Source: Danio rerio
Taxonomy: Eukaryota > Chordata > Actinopteri > Cypriniformes > Danionidae
Direction: 5' to 3'
NCBI RefSeq assembly: GCF_049306965.1
Contig: NC_133200.1
Span: forward strand, 11,679,001-11,743,000
DNA: 64,000 nt
Below, piece after piece: positions 23,976 to 36,100 of the stretch. Both the position numbers and the translations under genes were made by a program. Numbering within the stretch: the stretch's first letter is position 1; the number at the start of each line of letters is the position of its first letter. The notes under the pieces were generated by a model that had not been told where the DNA came from, ran no database searches, and saw nothing but the letters and a program-made list of their open reading frames with translations.

Positions 23976-24649
23976 GGCTGTTTCTCAATATGCATTCTTC
24001 AGCGGTCTTGCGTCCTCGTGTTCTCGTGCAACATCATCATCAGCTGCCTAAGTTCAGTTCCAATACTCAAGACCGCAGGTACGGAGGACACGTTAAACTT
24101 CCCGGACGTGATCTTGATATTAGGGACGCAACGATACAGACTTAAGCACCGAACTAGCTCTGGAAGTCCCAGAAGTCATTGCGAATGGAGGTGGGAAGCG
24201 CAGCAGTTTAGTTTTATTATTAAAGTTCAGAGATATCACTTATTTACCTCAGGAGTTTCTCTAAAGGAAACGGTGAAAGTAAACATAACCATGAACATCT
24301 TAATATAGGAACAAATACATTAAGGGTGTTTATTTGCTGAACTTCGTATTAAAATGTGTTTCATTTATATTGTGCAGAGTATATTTATAATGTTTTTATG
24401 CAAAGTATATATTTTGAAGAGGGGAAAAACAATAAATCGTTGTATGAATGCTGTATTGTTTAAATAATTTCCATTTAAAACACATGAAGGTCACGTGACC
24501 ATCAGGAAGAACGCAGCATCTCAATTCTCAAAGGACGCGTTCTCTGCCCTCGCGGTCTCCCGAGTTCGTTCTTCCAAGGACACCTGGCAAGACCGCTCTC
24601 CACAAGAACACAAGTCCGTTCTCTGCGTTCTTGGAATTGAGAAACAGCC
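23976..24649. mobile_element. TIR DNA transposon, non-autonomous
   Basis: A 674-bp element with perfect 14-bp ends GGCTGTTTCTCAAT and ATTGAGAAACAGCC and CTA on both sides (23973-23975, 24650-24652). The inner ends are rich in GGTCTTG, TCCTCGTGTTC-like words in inverted order. No transposase. The 3-bp duplication hints at a Harbinger-type mover. Confidence 0.75.
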
Positions 24650-24652
24650 CTA

Positions 24653-25159
24653 GTGTTATGACTGGAGACGCTACTCTATTGAACGCACCACAGCGACAAG
24701 TTTGGATAATTAACATGGATGTTTATCAACGTATGAATAAGTTGTGGACTGATGTTTTAAGGATTGTATTGCCTATACCCTTGATTGAGAGGTGAGTCGT
24801 TCTATTCACGCTATTCATCCTTCAAAGATGAATGTTTAATCTTAGTTGTAGTTTGCGAGGCTTCCCTTTAAAAAGTTTTATGTACGTTACCGCTGGTGCA
24901 CCCCTAGAAGAGAGTTCAGCTTGGATCGCCGGCATCCAGAGTTTAGACAGAGTTCATGGATGGTGATCGAGTTTTGACTGTGATCTTGTTGGAGAATTGG
25001 GTTGAAGATGGAGAGATTGCATTGTGTGAGGCAATTTGAAGTAGAAGGTTAAGAAGTTGTTGAAATTGTTGTTGAAGTTGTAGTTGTAGTTGGAAAAGTA
25101 GTAGTAGTAGTAGTAGTTGTTGTTGTTGTTTTGTAGCAGTAGCAGCTGATGCAGAGCAG
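24653..25159. other. Non-coding stretch with trinucleotide run
   Basis: Contains GTT/GTA trinucleotide repeats at about 25057-25146 (GTAGTAGTAGTAGTAG, GTTGTTGTTG). No coding signal. Confidence 0.5.
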
Positions 25160-25322
25160 TGTATTCTTCAAATTAAAGATGACTGTAGTGCAAAAAACTC
25201 TGGCTCTTTATTGTGGGTTAGGAATGGCCTGATTGGTGGATCATGCATGCTAATGCAGAACCAGCCGTGTTCAATCGTAATCACGTGCTCCTCTCGAAAT
25301 TAATTTATGAATAAACTTCACT
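25160..25322 (-). mobile_element. R block, copy 2: LTR-like direct repeat
   Basis: Matches 19738-19898 over its whole length with few differences. It is the right edge of the 11.4-kb insertion. TTAAA just inside the flanks on both sides (13863-13867 and 25322 onward) may be the target duplication. Fossil; family unknown. Confidence 0.5.
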
Positions 25323-26188
25323 TAAAAACGTGTACTTTACATTTCCTTGAGCACATTTTTAGTGCTGTATCAGTACTTTTATTCCACTACTTCCTTCAAC
25401 CTGCAGTCACTACTTTATTATTTCTTGTCTTTGGGGATTAGAAAAATCAGTCATGTGATGTCCAATCAAATCGCACATCAAAGGTAAATTAACTACCTCA
25501 AGACATGGGCGATTTATAATTGCAGCAAACTGTTTGAAAGCATTAAAAGTGCCCAAGATGTCCAAAATCTTTACACGCATTGACCCAGAGACTGATTAGA
25601 TGCATGTCACTGATGAGAAGATGACAGATGTTTACTGTATGATGACTGAAATGGCCTTAAACACCCAGCTGGCACAAGACATCAACATGACGTCAAATTG
25701 ACAATGTACCCTAACGTCAGGGGGACGTTTTGTTTTGTTTGGAAATGAAAATCAGGTTGACGTCAGAACCCAACATCACGTTAATGTCAATCTTCAACAT
25801 CCAACCTAAAACCAACCCAATATCAGTGTCTAATAATGTTACAGCCAACCGTTGTGTGGACGTTAACATTATAATGTCTATCAGACAATGGATTTTGGTT
25901 GTGGTACCTGATGAATAAATGTCAGTATTTGACGTCAATATAATGTTGGTTTAAGATGTTGACTTGACATTGGATTTTTGGCAATGACTAATGCACAACA
26001 GAATGTTACGTTTACACACACATGCACAAATTACATGTAAATGCAGCTTTTTACAGAGTAATACTCTTGAGTACTTTTAAAGGGCTACTTTTTAGTCATA
26101 CTTTGAGTAATATTCACAACAGATACTTTTACTCTACTTGCACTACAATTTTAGGCAATTAATGATACTTTTACTTGAGTATGATTAA
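25323..26188 (+). mobile_element. hAT-like repeat, right part of the split copy
   Basis: Continues 13784-13867 with AAAACGTGTACTTTACATTT, GAGCACATTTTTAGTGCTG and so on, and ends near TGATACTTTTACTTGAGTA. Its middle (about 25665-26020) holds another repeat rich in GACGTCA and ACGTTAA words. No transposase. Confidence 0.55.
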
Positions 26189-26333
26189 ACATTCTTTAAG
26201 ATAGAAACTGTCAGATGTTTTACTGCAGCAGGTCAGAAAGTTTGTGTCTGAGATTATCATTCCATCATGTGCATTGTCTTTACTGAATAAAGCAGTTTTA
26301 TCTTCACTAAAATATATGGATGACTTTAGAATA

Positions 26334-26356
26334 TTACAGAACTCTGTCATGTTCTT
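26334..26356 (-). CDS. Gene 2 alternative terminal exon (tail EHDRVL)
   Basis: A TTTACAG|AA acceptor opens an exon that, in phase 1 after the TM exon, reads E-EHDRVL-stop. It is the direct counterpart of gene 1's tail exon (GEHDL), and similarity continues into the 3' untranslated region (TAAAGTCATCC, AATGCACAT, ATGATAATCTCAGACAC). Use of this exon gives a 340-residue product. It competes with the exon at 27188-27264, which already has a stop. Confidence 0.6.
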
Positions 26357-26399
26357 CTGTAAATTGAAATAAATGTGATTTATTCAAATGAACTTTGCC

Positions 26400-27180
26400 A
26401 ACAAGAGTCACATCAAATATTTAAAGGGGTGTAGGGTGTGTTGGGGAACCGACAGTTTAATGCCAAAAATGACCAGATTCTGACAGATGAAGAAGAGCCG
26501 GAGTCAGAGATTCACTCAAAGAAAGTTTACTGAGGATAGCTGCATTTTCATCAAGCAGAAGCCAGCTTCAACACTCGCACAGAGTTCATAAGCTGCTCTA
26601 CTTGCAATCTCAAAACAATACATATACTGTAGGTGTTTTAAGCTGATTGGTTAGAACCAATAGACAGATAGACTTAGAAAATTTCCATGCGTGTGTGTGC
26701 ATACAGTTCTGAACAATATCTCTAATGATTACTTCTCCATCAAGCAAGCAAAAATCTGACAGTCACAAGGCTATTCAGAGCTGTAAATATGATCCACAAA
26801 TGAATAGAACATACACAAAGTACAATCTATTTCCTACTCAAGGCTGTTTCTTGTACTCTCAGCCATGTTATCAAAACTGACTCAAAACTGGTACAATCAG
26901 TGCATGCAAAGGAATTTACTTTAAAAGAACACAAAAAAATGGCAAATAACTCGGGAACCAGTTGTTTCCAATTCATCAAGAGTTTAGTTCCACTCAAGAG
27001 GTCTCGCTTACCTCGGATCAGGCTTTGTAGATCCTGAGGAAACAAATCATTTGGCACACAAAAACAGCAATGTCACACCTATCATTCCAGTTTTACTCTA
27101 AAAAAGAATGACACTGAGGTCAAATAATCTAGCCCCTCAAACATTCAATTTGATTAATAATCATAAAGACATAAATAAGG
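26400..27180. other. Gap between gene 2 terminal exons; possible solo LTR
   Basis: From about 26437 (TGTTGGGGAACCGACAGT) to about 27080 the sequence has no gene and a composition unlike its flanks; a solo LTR is possible but no target duplication was found. Confidence 0.3.
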
Positions 27181-27187
27181 ATATGTG

Positions 27188-30100
27188 TTACTCCACCCTG
27201 GAGTGATCCATCAGATCCACATCTTCAGGTGCATTCATATGTGTAGTTTGGTGGTTATTTGGTTCTGACAAAAAAATAAAAAAATAATAAGTTGCACATT
27301 AAGTCTATATGAACAAATGATGTATTTTCAATATGTTTATCTATTTTGTATATGTAAATTATGGTGACTGAGAGGGCTTTACGTGCTGCAATTTAAAAAA
27401 AGTACATGCAAATAAAATAAACAATGGGTTGCAAATTGGTCACAACACAAACAACTGAAGAAACGCACAGCCAAAGATCGTTTCTTTATTTGCTGGAGTT
27501 TTTTGTAATTGCATGTGCTTTCTTAAATTATAGCGTGTTAAGCTGTCTCGGCCACTGAAGTAAATTACATTTTTTTTTAACATCCAAATCAGTGCTGTGC
27601 GGTGAGCTAATGTAACGGGGAGACTGACACGGAGGGATCCATTTGCAGTATTTATTAAGTCACACTTATCATCAAACAATACGCACGGCTGTGCGAACAT
27701 ACAACATACACATCAATGAGAGGAGGTTGCAGATGACAGACAGAGTGATTACCAGGCATGGGTCTGAGGCAGGCAGCGAGAATCAGAGTCCGTGTAACAG
27801 GCTTTGGTCGTGGGCAGGCAGAAGACAGAGCAGAGTCAGGAAACGGGCTGAAGTAGTAAACGGGAGATCAGGCAGGATAGAACGCTCAGAAATGCTGGCC
27901 GGGGCTAAACAAGACTTCGCACTGAGAAGTGAGTGTGAGCTGCTTATATATGGTACGTGGGTCATTAGCGGAATGGAGAACAGGTGTGCTGGAATCAGAG
28001 TGAAGGGATGACGTAATGTTAGAAGTCCGGAGATGGTGGCCTCTGCTGGCCAGCGAGGGGAATGACTGGGATCGAGTCGGTGACAGAGCCCCCCCCCCAA
28101 CGAACGGCTCCTGAAGTGAGGCGAGTCTCGACGCCGGGGTCTTCCACAGGGGCGAGGGGCCGGCATATCCGGATGTTGTAAGTGGAACTCTTCCAGTAGT
28201 GTTGAGTCAAGAAGGTCCTTGCGGTTGATCCAAGATCTCTCCTCCGGGCCGTACCCCTCCCAATCGATGAGATATTGGAGTTGTCCGCCCCGGCGTCTGG
28301 ATCTCAGGATTTCGTGGATCTGGTATGCCTCCTCACCATCGATCATGAGAGGCGGGGGACCCTGTTCACTGGCTGCCACCTCCCTATCCGCCTAGGCTGG
28401 ACCAACAGCAGGCTTGAGCAAGGAGACATGGAAAGTAGGAGAAATACGGTAATGATTAGGGAGTGTCAGTCGGAACGAAACAGGAGATATTTGCTTGTCA
28501 ATTTGGAAAGGACCCACGTACCTGGGGCTGAGTTTCTTGCAGGGTAGTCTGAGGTGTAAGTCACGGGTAGAGAGCCATACCCATTGTCCAGGGGAATACG
28601 TGGGACCAGGACGTCGGTGTCGATCGGCTTGTTCCTTGAAACGCCGTACGGCGTGAGAGAGATGGGTGTGAGCTGCGTTCCATACTTCCTCGCAGCTTTT
28701 AAACCAAGTGTCTACAGCGGGGAGTTCAGTGGTTTCGCCGGACAAGGGGAAGAGAGGAGGTTGGAAGCCTAGTACGCATTGAAATGGAGTCAGACCTGTT
28801 GATGCCTTTCTCAGAGAATTGAGCGTACTCTGCCCACATAAGAAATTTAGCCCATTCAGTCTGGTTAGAATGACAGTAGGTGCGGAGGAATCTGCCGATC
28901 TCCTGGTTAAGGCGCTCCGTTTGACCATTGGATTGGGGATGGTAGCCGGATGTTAGGCTAACGTTTACTTGAAGGTTCTTAAAGAATGCGGACCAGAGTC
29001 GAGAGGTGAACTGGGATCCTCGATCCGACACGATGTCTTCAGGGAGACCATAATATCGGAACACACATTCGCAGAGCAGTTCGGCCGTTTCCATGGCTGT
29101 AGGCAGTTTGGCTATGGGGATGAGGCGACAGGATTTAGAAAATCGGTCTACCACAGTGAGGATGGTGGTTTTTCCCTGAGATACAGATAGATCGGTGACG
29201 AAATCTATGGCAATGTGTGACCAGGGACGATGTGGCACCTCCAGGGGTTGGAGCAGTCCAGCTGGACGGTGACGGGAGTGTTTGGACATCTGACAGGGTG
29301 AGCATTTGTTAATGAAATTGATGACGTCCTTGTTTATGGATGGCCACCAATAGCGGGATTGGATTAACTGCACTGTGGCAGTGCTGCCTGGATGACCGGA
29401 GCTGGGGTGGTCATGTACCTCGGTAATGAGTCTCTCACGAAGTGACGGGGGAACAAAGATCTTGTTTTCCGGACAGGACTGTGGCGTGGAGCTGTGTTCG
29501 GAAGCCTGAAGAATTTCATGCTCGATGTCCCACTGAATGGGAGCGACAATCAGGGGATTTTTGAGAATGGGCTCATCACTGTTCTCTGAGGTTTCATCGT
29601 CTGAGAGGCGGGAGAGAGCGTCTGCCTTAATGTTCTTCGAGCCAGGGATGTATGTGACTTGAAAGTCGAAGCGTGTGAAGAACAGAGCCCATCTTGCCTG
29701 TCTAGGGTTCAGACGTTTACAGGATCGGATATATTCCAGGTTTTTATGGTCAGTGATGACGGTGAACGGATGTTTGGCGCCTTCAAGCCAGTGTCTCCAC
29801 TCCTCTAACGCAGCTTTCATAGCGAGGAGTTCTCGATTTCCCACGTCATAGTTCCTCTCTGCGGAGTTGAGTTTGCGAGAGTAGAAAGCACAGGGATGGA
29901 GCTTCTTCGTAGATAGGGATCTCTGGGACAGAATGGCTCCAATGCCAGTGTTGGATGCGTCGATTTCAACAATGAAAGGTTGCTCGGGATCAGGATGACG
30001 CAGAATGGGTGCACTGGAGAAGCGGGTTTTGAGCTGAGTGAATGCTCGAGTAGCGTCTGGGTTCCACTTGAGGCGAGCATTATTTGCCTTCACCATGGCG

Positions 30101-33100
30101 GTAAGTGGAGCAGCAACTGAGCTAAAGTTTCTTATGAAGCGTCGATAGAAATTGGCAAAGCCCAGGAATCGTTGCAGTTGTCAGATAGTTTCTGGTTGTG
30201 GCCATTGCGTTACTGAATCGACCTTCTTTTGATCCATGGCCACGCCTTCGGGGCTGATGATGTAACCCAGGAATGATATGCACGTTTGATGGAACTCACA
30301 CTTGGAAATTTTGGCGTATAACTGGTTTTGGATGAGGCGTTTGAGCACTGCCCTGACGTGCTGAATGTGCTCTGATAAGGAGTTGGAGTAGACCAGGATG
30401 TCGTCAATGTATACTATGACCCATTGGTTGAGCATGTCTCGAAATATCTCATTTACAAAAGCCTGGAACACGGAAGGACTGTTTGCTAGGTCGAAGGGCA
30501 TAACGAGGTACTCGTAGTGGCCGTTGATTGTAGAGAACCCGGTTTTCCACTCGTCTCCCTGTCGGATGCGGATGAGGTTATATGCACTGTGGAGGTCCAA
30601 TTTGGTGAAATACTGAGCTGAGCGGAGTTGTTCAAGGGCTGCTGGAACCAATGGTAAGGGGTAGCGGTATTTGACGGTGATCTCATTCAAGCCTCAGTAA
30701 TCAATGCAGGGGCGTAAGCTGCCATCCTTCTTCACGAAGAAGAATCCAGCTGAAGCAGGTGATGTGGATGGTCTGATAAAGCCCTTTTCTAGCTCCTCGG
30801 AGATGTAAGTCTTCATAGCTTCAGTCTCAGGCTGAGAGAGAGAGAAAATGCGACCACGAGGGGGCGTGGTGCCTGGTAGTAGTTCGATGGCACAGTCATT
30901 TTCACGATGAGGAGGGAGCTTGGTAGCTTTTTGCTTATTAAATGCCTCGGTTAAGTCATGATAAGCTGGGGAATTTGACAAAGTTCAGGGTCTTCGGTGC
31001 TGGTGATCGTGTTGATCTGGACTGGGGAAACAGAATGCAGACACTGGGTAAAGCACTGATCGCTCCATTTAACGATCTCACCAGTTCTCCAGGAAACTTG
31101 AGGGTCGTGTAGTTGTAACCATGGCAACTCGAGGATTACAGAGTGTCGAGGGAGTCGATGGCCAGAAGGGAAATCTCCTCTTCATGGAGAGAGCCTGTTA
31201 GAAGAGAGATTGGTTGAGTCTGGAATTCTATGTGTCCCTCTCCTAGCGGGCGCCCGTCTACAGCAGTGATGGCTAGGGAAGAATCACAGGAGGTTAGAGG
31301 AATGGAGTGAGTGATAGCAAACGTGTAGTCGATAAAGTTGCCAGCGGCTCCTGAATCGATCATGGCCATGGTCTCAATCTCATCTCCATTGTGTTTCAAC
31401 ATGACAGGTATACTCATAATGTCATTAGTGATCGTGAACATAGTGGTTGCACTCACCGAGAGGGTTTTAGGGAGAGGCTTGTTGGGACATAAAACCTTGG
31501 TATGACCTGGAAGTCCGCAATAGATGCACAGGTGATTTCTCCTCCTTCGTTCTCGTTCCTCTGGGTTCAGGCGGGTTCTGCCCAATTGCATGGGTTCAGC
31601 AGAGGTTTCAGGGGATACAGGACTGGAAGCAATTGAGCACAGTGGGTTACGAGTGCGGAGGAGAGCGTCTAACCTTATGGATAGTTCAATCAGTTGGTCC
31701 AGTGTTTTTCCCTCGTCATGACATCCCATTTCTTTTTGCAGTTCTGGTTTCAGAGCCTTTCTGTAGAGCGTAGTAAGTGGATCATCAGCCCATCCTGTTT
31801 GCGCTGCCAGAGTGCGGAACTGCAGTGCGAACTCAGCTGTGGAGCGATCTCCCTGTTGGATACACAATAGCTCCTCGCCAGCATTACGACCACCCTCAGG
31901 GTGATCGAACACAGTGCAAAAACGTTTGAGAAAGTCATTAAACGAGGGAAATATCGGGGTGCTGTCTGGCCAAACTGCAGTAGCCCAGTCTAACGCTTTT
32001 CCGGTGAGTAGTGAGCACACAAAAGCAATTTTCCCATTTTCGTCCTTAAACAGATGGGGCTGTTGGGCGATAAACAGTTTACATTGCAACAGAAAGCCTT
32101 TACATTTTGCTGGGTTACCTGCGAATTTGTCAGGGAATGCCAATCGAGCTCCGGAGACCATCGGGGGTTGTGCCACAACAGGCGGACTCAGAGAGTAGTT
32201 GGCGGTGAGTTGCGCTGTGGGAGCAGCTTGCAGGTTTTGTAGTGATTTCACCAGTTCGTCTGTCAACTGAGTTAAGTGCGTTAGTTGCTGTTGATGAGTG
32301 GTCAATACCTGAGCTTGAGCTGTGACTTCGTGAGACAAAACCTGGATGGCTGCGGGATCCATGTTGGGCGAAGTCTTCTGTAACGGGGAGACTGACACGG
32401 AGGGATCCATTTGCAGTATTTATTAAGTCACACTTATCATCAAACAATACGCACGGCTGTGCGAACATACAACATACACATCAATGAGAGGAGGTTGCAG
32501 ATGACAGACACAGAGTGATTACCAGGCATGGGTCTGAGGCAGGCAGCGAGAATCAGAGTCCGTGTAACAGGCTTTAGTCAGGGGCAGGCAGCGAGAATCA
32601 GAGTCCGTGTAACAGGCTTTGGTCGTGGGCAGGCAGAAGACAGAGCAGAGTCAGGAAATGGGCTGAAGTAGTAAACGGGAGATCAGGCAGGATAGAACGC
32701 TCAGAAATGCTGGCCAGGGCTAAACAAGACTTCGCACTGAGAAGTGAGTGTGAGCTGCTTATATATGGTACGTGGGTCATTAGCGGAATGGAGAACAGGT
32801 GTGCTGGAATCAGAGTGAAGGGATGACGTAATGTTAGAAGTCCGGAGATGGTGGCCTCTGCTGGCCAGCGAGGGGAATGACTGGGATCGAGTCGGTGACA
32901 GCTAAACATTCTGATTTGTATATTTGAATCCATTCGATGCTAATTTATATCAGTGATGAGTTTATTTACGAAAGACTTTTAATAGCATCAGGATTTTTTT
33001 CGTCACACAATCAAGTAAATACCCACAAGACAAAGATGCCTGTATTAAAATACAAATGAAATCAAAACTAACCATATAATTTTGTTAGCTCATATTGCCA

Positions 33101-36100
33101 GTTTTGTGGTGACCAATTAATCTGTGCACAAAGTAAAAAAAAAATTTTTGCACTTGTAATTTAAAATAAAAATTTGAAAATACACGTCCTGTTTGTTTTA
33201 AGTTAAATTCTCAAATTATGCCTGTATTAGACGTAGCAAACATACTTAACCTCGATTCTCCAACAGTCAGTTTTGACAACAAACAGAAATGGTGATTAGG
33301 AGGTGTCTGTTAGGTTGTAATAATTCTTCCAAAACACTTAAAAAAAAAATCTTTCTGAATGAAATGTCCACTTTGCTACATCCAATCAGCTCGCAATAAA
33401 AAAAGCCAAGCCCACAGTTTTTTCATTTAATTTTCCATTTCTCTAAGGACTGCTTCACAATACGAAGAAAACAAAACCATTGCAGCTTCCGGTTCATGCA
33501 GTCTTTTAATTGAATTGGCAACATTGCAATTTACACAAGGAAAAATAGGTGCACTTGAACATTCTATCCTAATTAAAGCAACATCTAGTGACATCATGTC
33601 TTATTTTTGCTTAGTTTATATGTGTTGTGTTCATAGTTAAGTCAAACCATTCCAAGTAATTTGAGTAACAGAGACTCATCTTTGGTGTGCACTAGGGTTC
33701 ACACTGTAGCATTGTGCAGTAAGTGAACCATGACTAAATGTATGATTTTCACTTTTAGTCTGAATCTAAAAAAAACAAGAGATCCAAACACACAAGTGTA
33801 AATACACACTTAGTATATTGGGTGTTTTCTGCAGATTCTCATATTCAATTCTGAAGATTATACAGCAATATTTTTTTCATGCTAAACACAATGTAATCGG
33901 TTAAAAATTCAAATAGATCATGTATTATCTGAAAGGAAAACATGTAAAAAAAAATAATTAGGCCTACCATTTTCTCTCTGTCTTGCTGTTTGGTATCTCT
34001 TCCAAATAAGCATTGCCAAACCAACAATTATAGCACATACCAACAGGACAGAAACAGCGATCCATATGGTGTTTCTGTGAGGTTCAGCTACAAGAAAAAT
34101 TCAGAATAAGATCAGATGAAAATTTTATCTTATAATTTTGTTAATCTAAAACATAATTACCCAAATCAATGTGCCATTCTTTGTCCAGGTGTTTAAAAGA
34201 GCAGGTGTATTTGTGTTTTTCACTGTCCTCTGCTCTGATCTCCAGACTCTTTCTCATCTGGTACGTCCCGTCTCCATTGGGCAGCAGATCTCCTCCAGTG
34301 AACTCATGATCAGATACAGGCTGTCCATCTCTTAACAAGGTCAGGTTGATGTGACGAGGGTAAAATCCTGTCGCCAAACAGCTCACACGAAAACCTCCAA
34401 AGTCCAAGTTTGCTTTGTGAAATATTCTGACTTTTGGTTCCACTGTTAAGAATAAAAAGAGATCAGAAATATTTCATTATATATTGGGCTACGTGTCAAT
34501 ACTGTCTGTGAACATTCATTTTACCTTTTCTATTGACTTGATCCTTCCTTTTCTTAAGGTAAACCTTGAGTGTCTTATAGCAGAATGGTTGGATTAGATT
34601 TCTATAATAGTTTTTGACTCCTTCAATAATTTTTTCTTTTTGTTCCTGTGAGATGTTTAAGTTGATGTCGATGGTACATTTATTGTCAGCATATAGCACC
34701 GTAAATATGGTTAATCTTTCGAAAGCATCTTGTCCAATCATTTGTCCTGGTTCACCATCATCCTTTAGCTCACACATTGCCAGAATTTGAGAGACAAAAA
34801 TACCTTAAACAGATAAAGAATGTGTATAAATTAGTGTTTATTAAACAAAAAACTGCATCTACAAATCTATTTTTTCCATAAAAAAATTCTGCTAATATTA
34901 AAGTTTTTAAAAAGTGTTTATATGTAATTATAAAGTTATAAGTAACCTTCTATGCTATAAGTTGATATAATCCATGTATGGGGATTTCGTTTAAGAAAGC
35001 CAATTGTCTGAAAGAGTATATAACGGGCCAATGACGCTTGCGTAAGCTTGCGCACCTGTGGCTTATTGCAATCAGCTCCGCATATAAGCACAGGGAAAGC
35101 AAGGAAACGCTATGCTTTTAAGCTAAAGAGATACTTACAGCTAAGGAACAATCATTATGGCGATGCTATATAGCATTTGGTTACTTTAGTAACCAGAGCG
35201 TTCCCCTTCGGATGGGGAACTTTAACGCTATAAGTGGATTTAATCCACGTATGGGGAAATGTCTGGAAAACACCATAATGATTGCACCTTACCTTCGCCT
35301 CCCGTTAGAGGATAGCCAGGCATAGCGTGAGCACTCCTGCATCAAAGAGAGGCGCGGTCTTCCAATGTGATCCCTGGCCCTTACTTATCCCACTTTAAAA
35401 GAAGTTTTACGGATTTTATATATTTATCAGGAGACGCAAGCATCTAGATAATTTCTAGGAAAAATACGACAGTACGTTGGGAAAGCGTGCAGTCCCAATA
35501 AAGAGGACGCTGCGGAGGCCACCTGTTACCCAATGGGGATATATGATGGCAAAATATATGGACTAGCCTTGAAAAGGGGGAGTACGCATATAACAAGATG
35601 GTTAGCGGAGAGGGAAGTCACAGGTCCGCCTGTGAGGGGGGACTGCACCATGGCTGAATAAGCATATGGGATCGCCTGATGGGGATCACTCATAGCGGGC
35701 ACCTATACCCAAAACGCGGGCTGACCAGCGGGCAGACCTACAACGTAATGGGCCAGCAAGTGACTCCTCCGCTAAGTCAGTGCTGGGGGCTTCAGAGGAT
35801 TCTGCAGGGCTCACCTGACGGGGAACTTTACTGACAGATGAAAAGGCGCACGTATCTCTGTGTTAGGGAGAATGGCGCAACAAGCGTGTTTCAACACCTT
35901 AACCAAGTTGTTTCCTCAATCACCAAGGGTTACCTAAAACCCTTGAGAAAACCGGCTCCACTCGCAGATTTTAAAACCTTGCAAATGTATTAGGTGTCGC
36001 CCAGCCCACAGCTCTACAGATGTCTGTTAGAGAGGAGCCGCATGCAAGCGCCCAAGAGGATGTGATGCTCCGAGTGGAGTGTGCACGCACTCCTGGGGGA

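Larger units (their letters stand above)
27611..32900 (-). mobile_element. Gypsy-type (chromovirus-like) LTR retrotransposon, nearly whole, young
   Basis: 5.29 kb, inserted in gene 2's tail intron on the gene's strand. Two LTRs (27611-28085 and 32379-32900) differ at only a handful of positions apart from a 45-bp internal duplication in the 5' copy, and GCTAA flanks both ends (27606-27610, 32901-32905). Parts in order: gag with a zinc knuckle ([14 protein letters not shown]), aspartic protease ([12 protein letters not shown]), reverse transcriptase ([12 protein letters not shown]), RNase H, integrase with HHCC-type and DDE regions, and a C-terminal chromodomain ([14 protein letters not shown]), which defines chromovirus-like Gypsy elements. 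A G-rich polypurine tract adjoins the 3' LTR. The coding region is interrupted at a few places, so the copy is probably dead; the close LTR match implies recent arrival. Confidence 0.95.

Noticed and set aside
27643-28928. Plus-strand frames over the Gypsy element
   Set aside because: They are antisense shadows of the chromodomain, integrase and LTR sequence.
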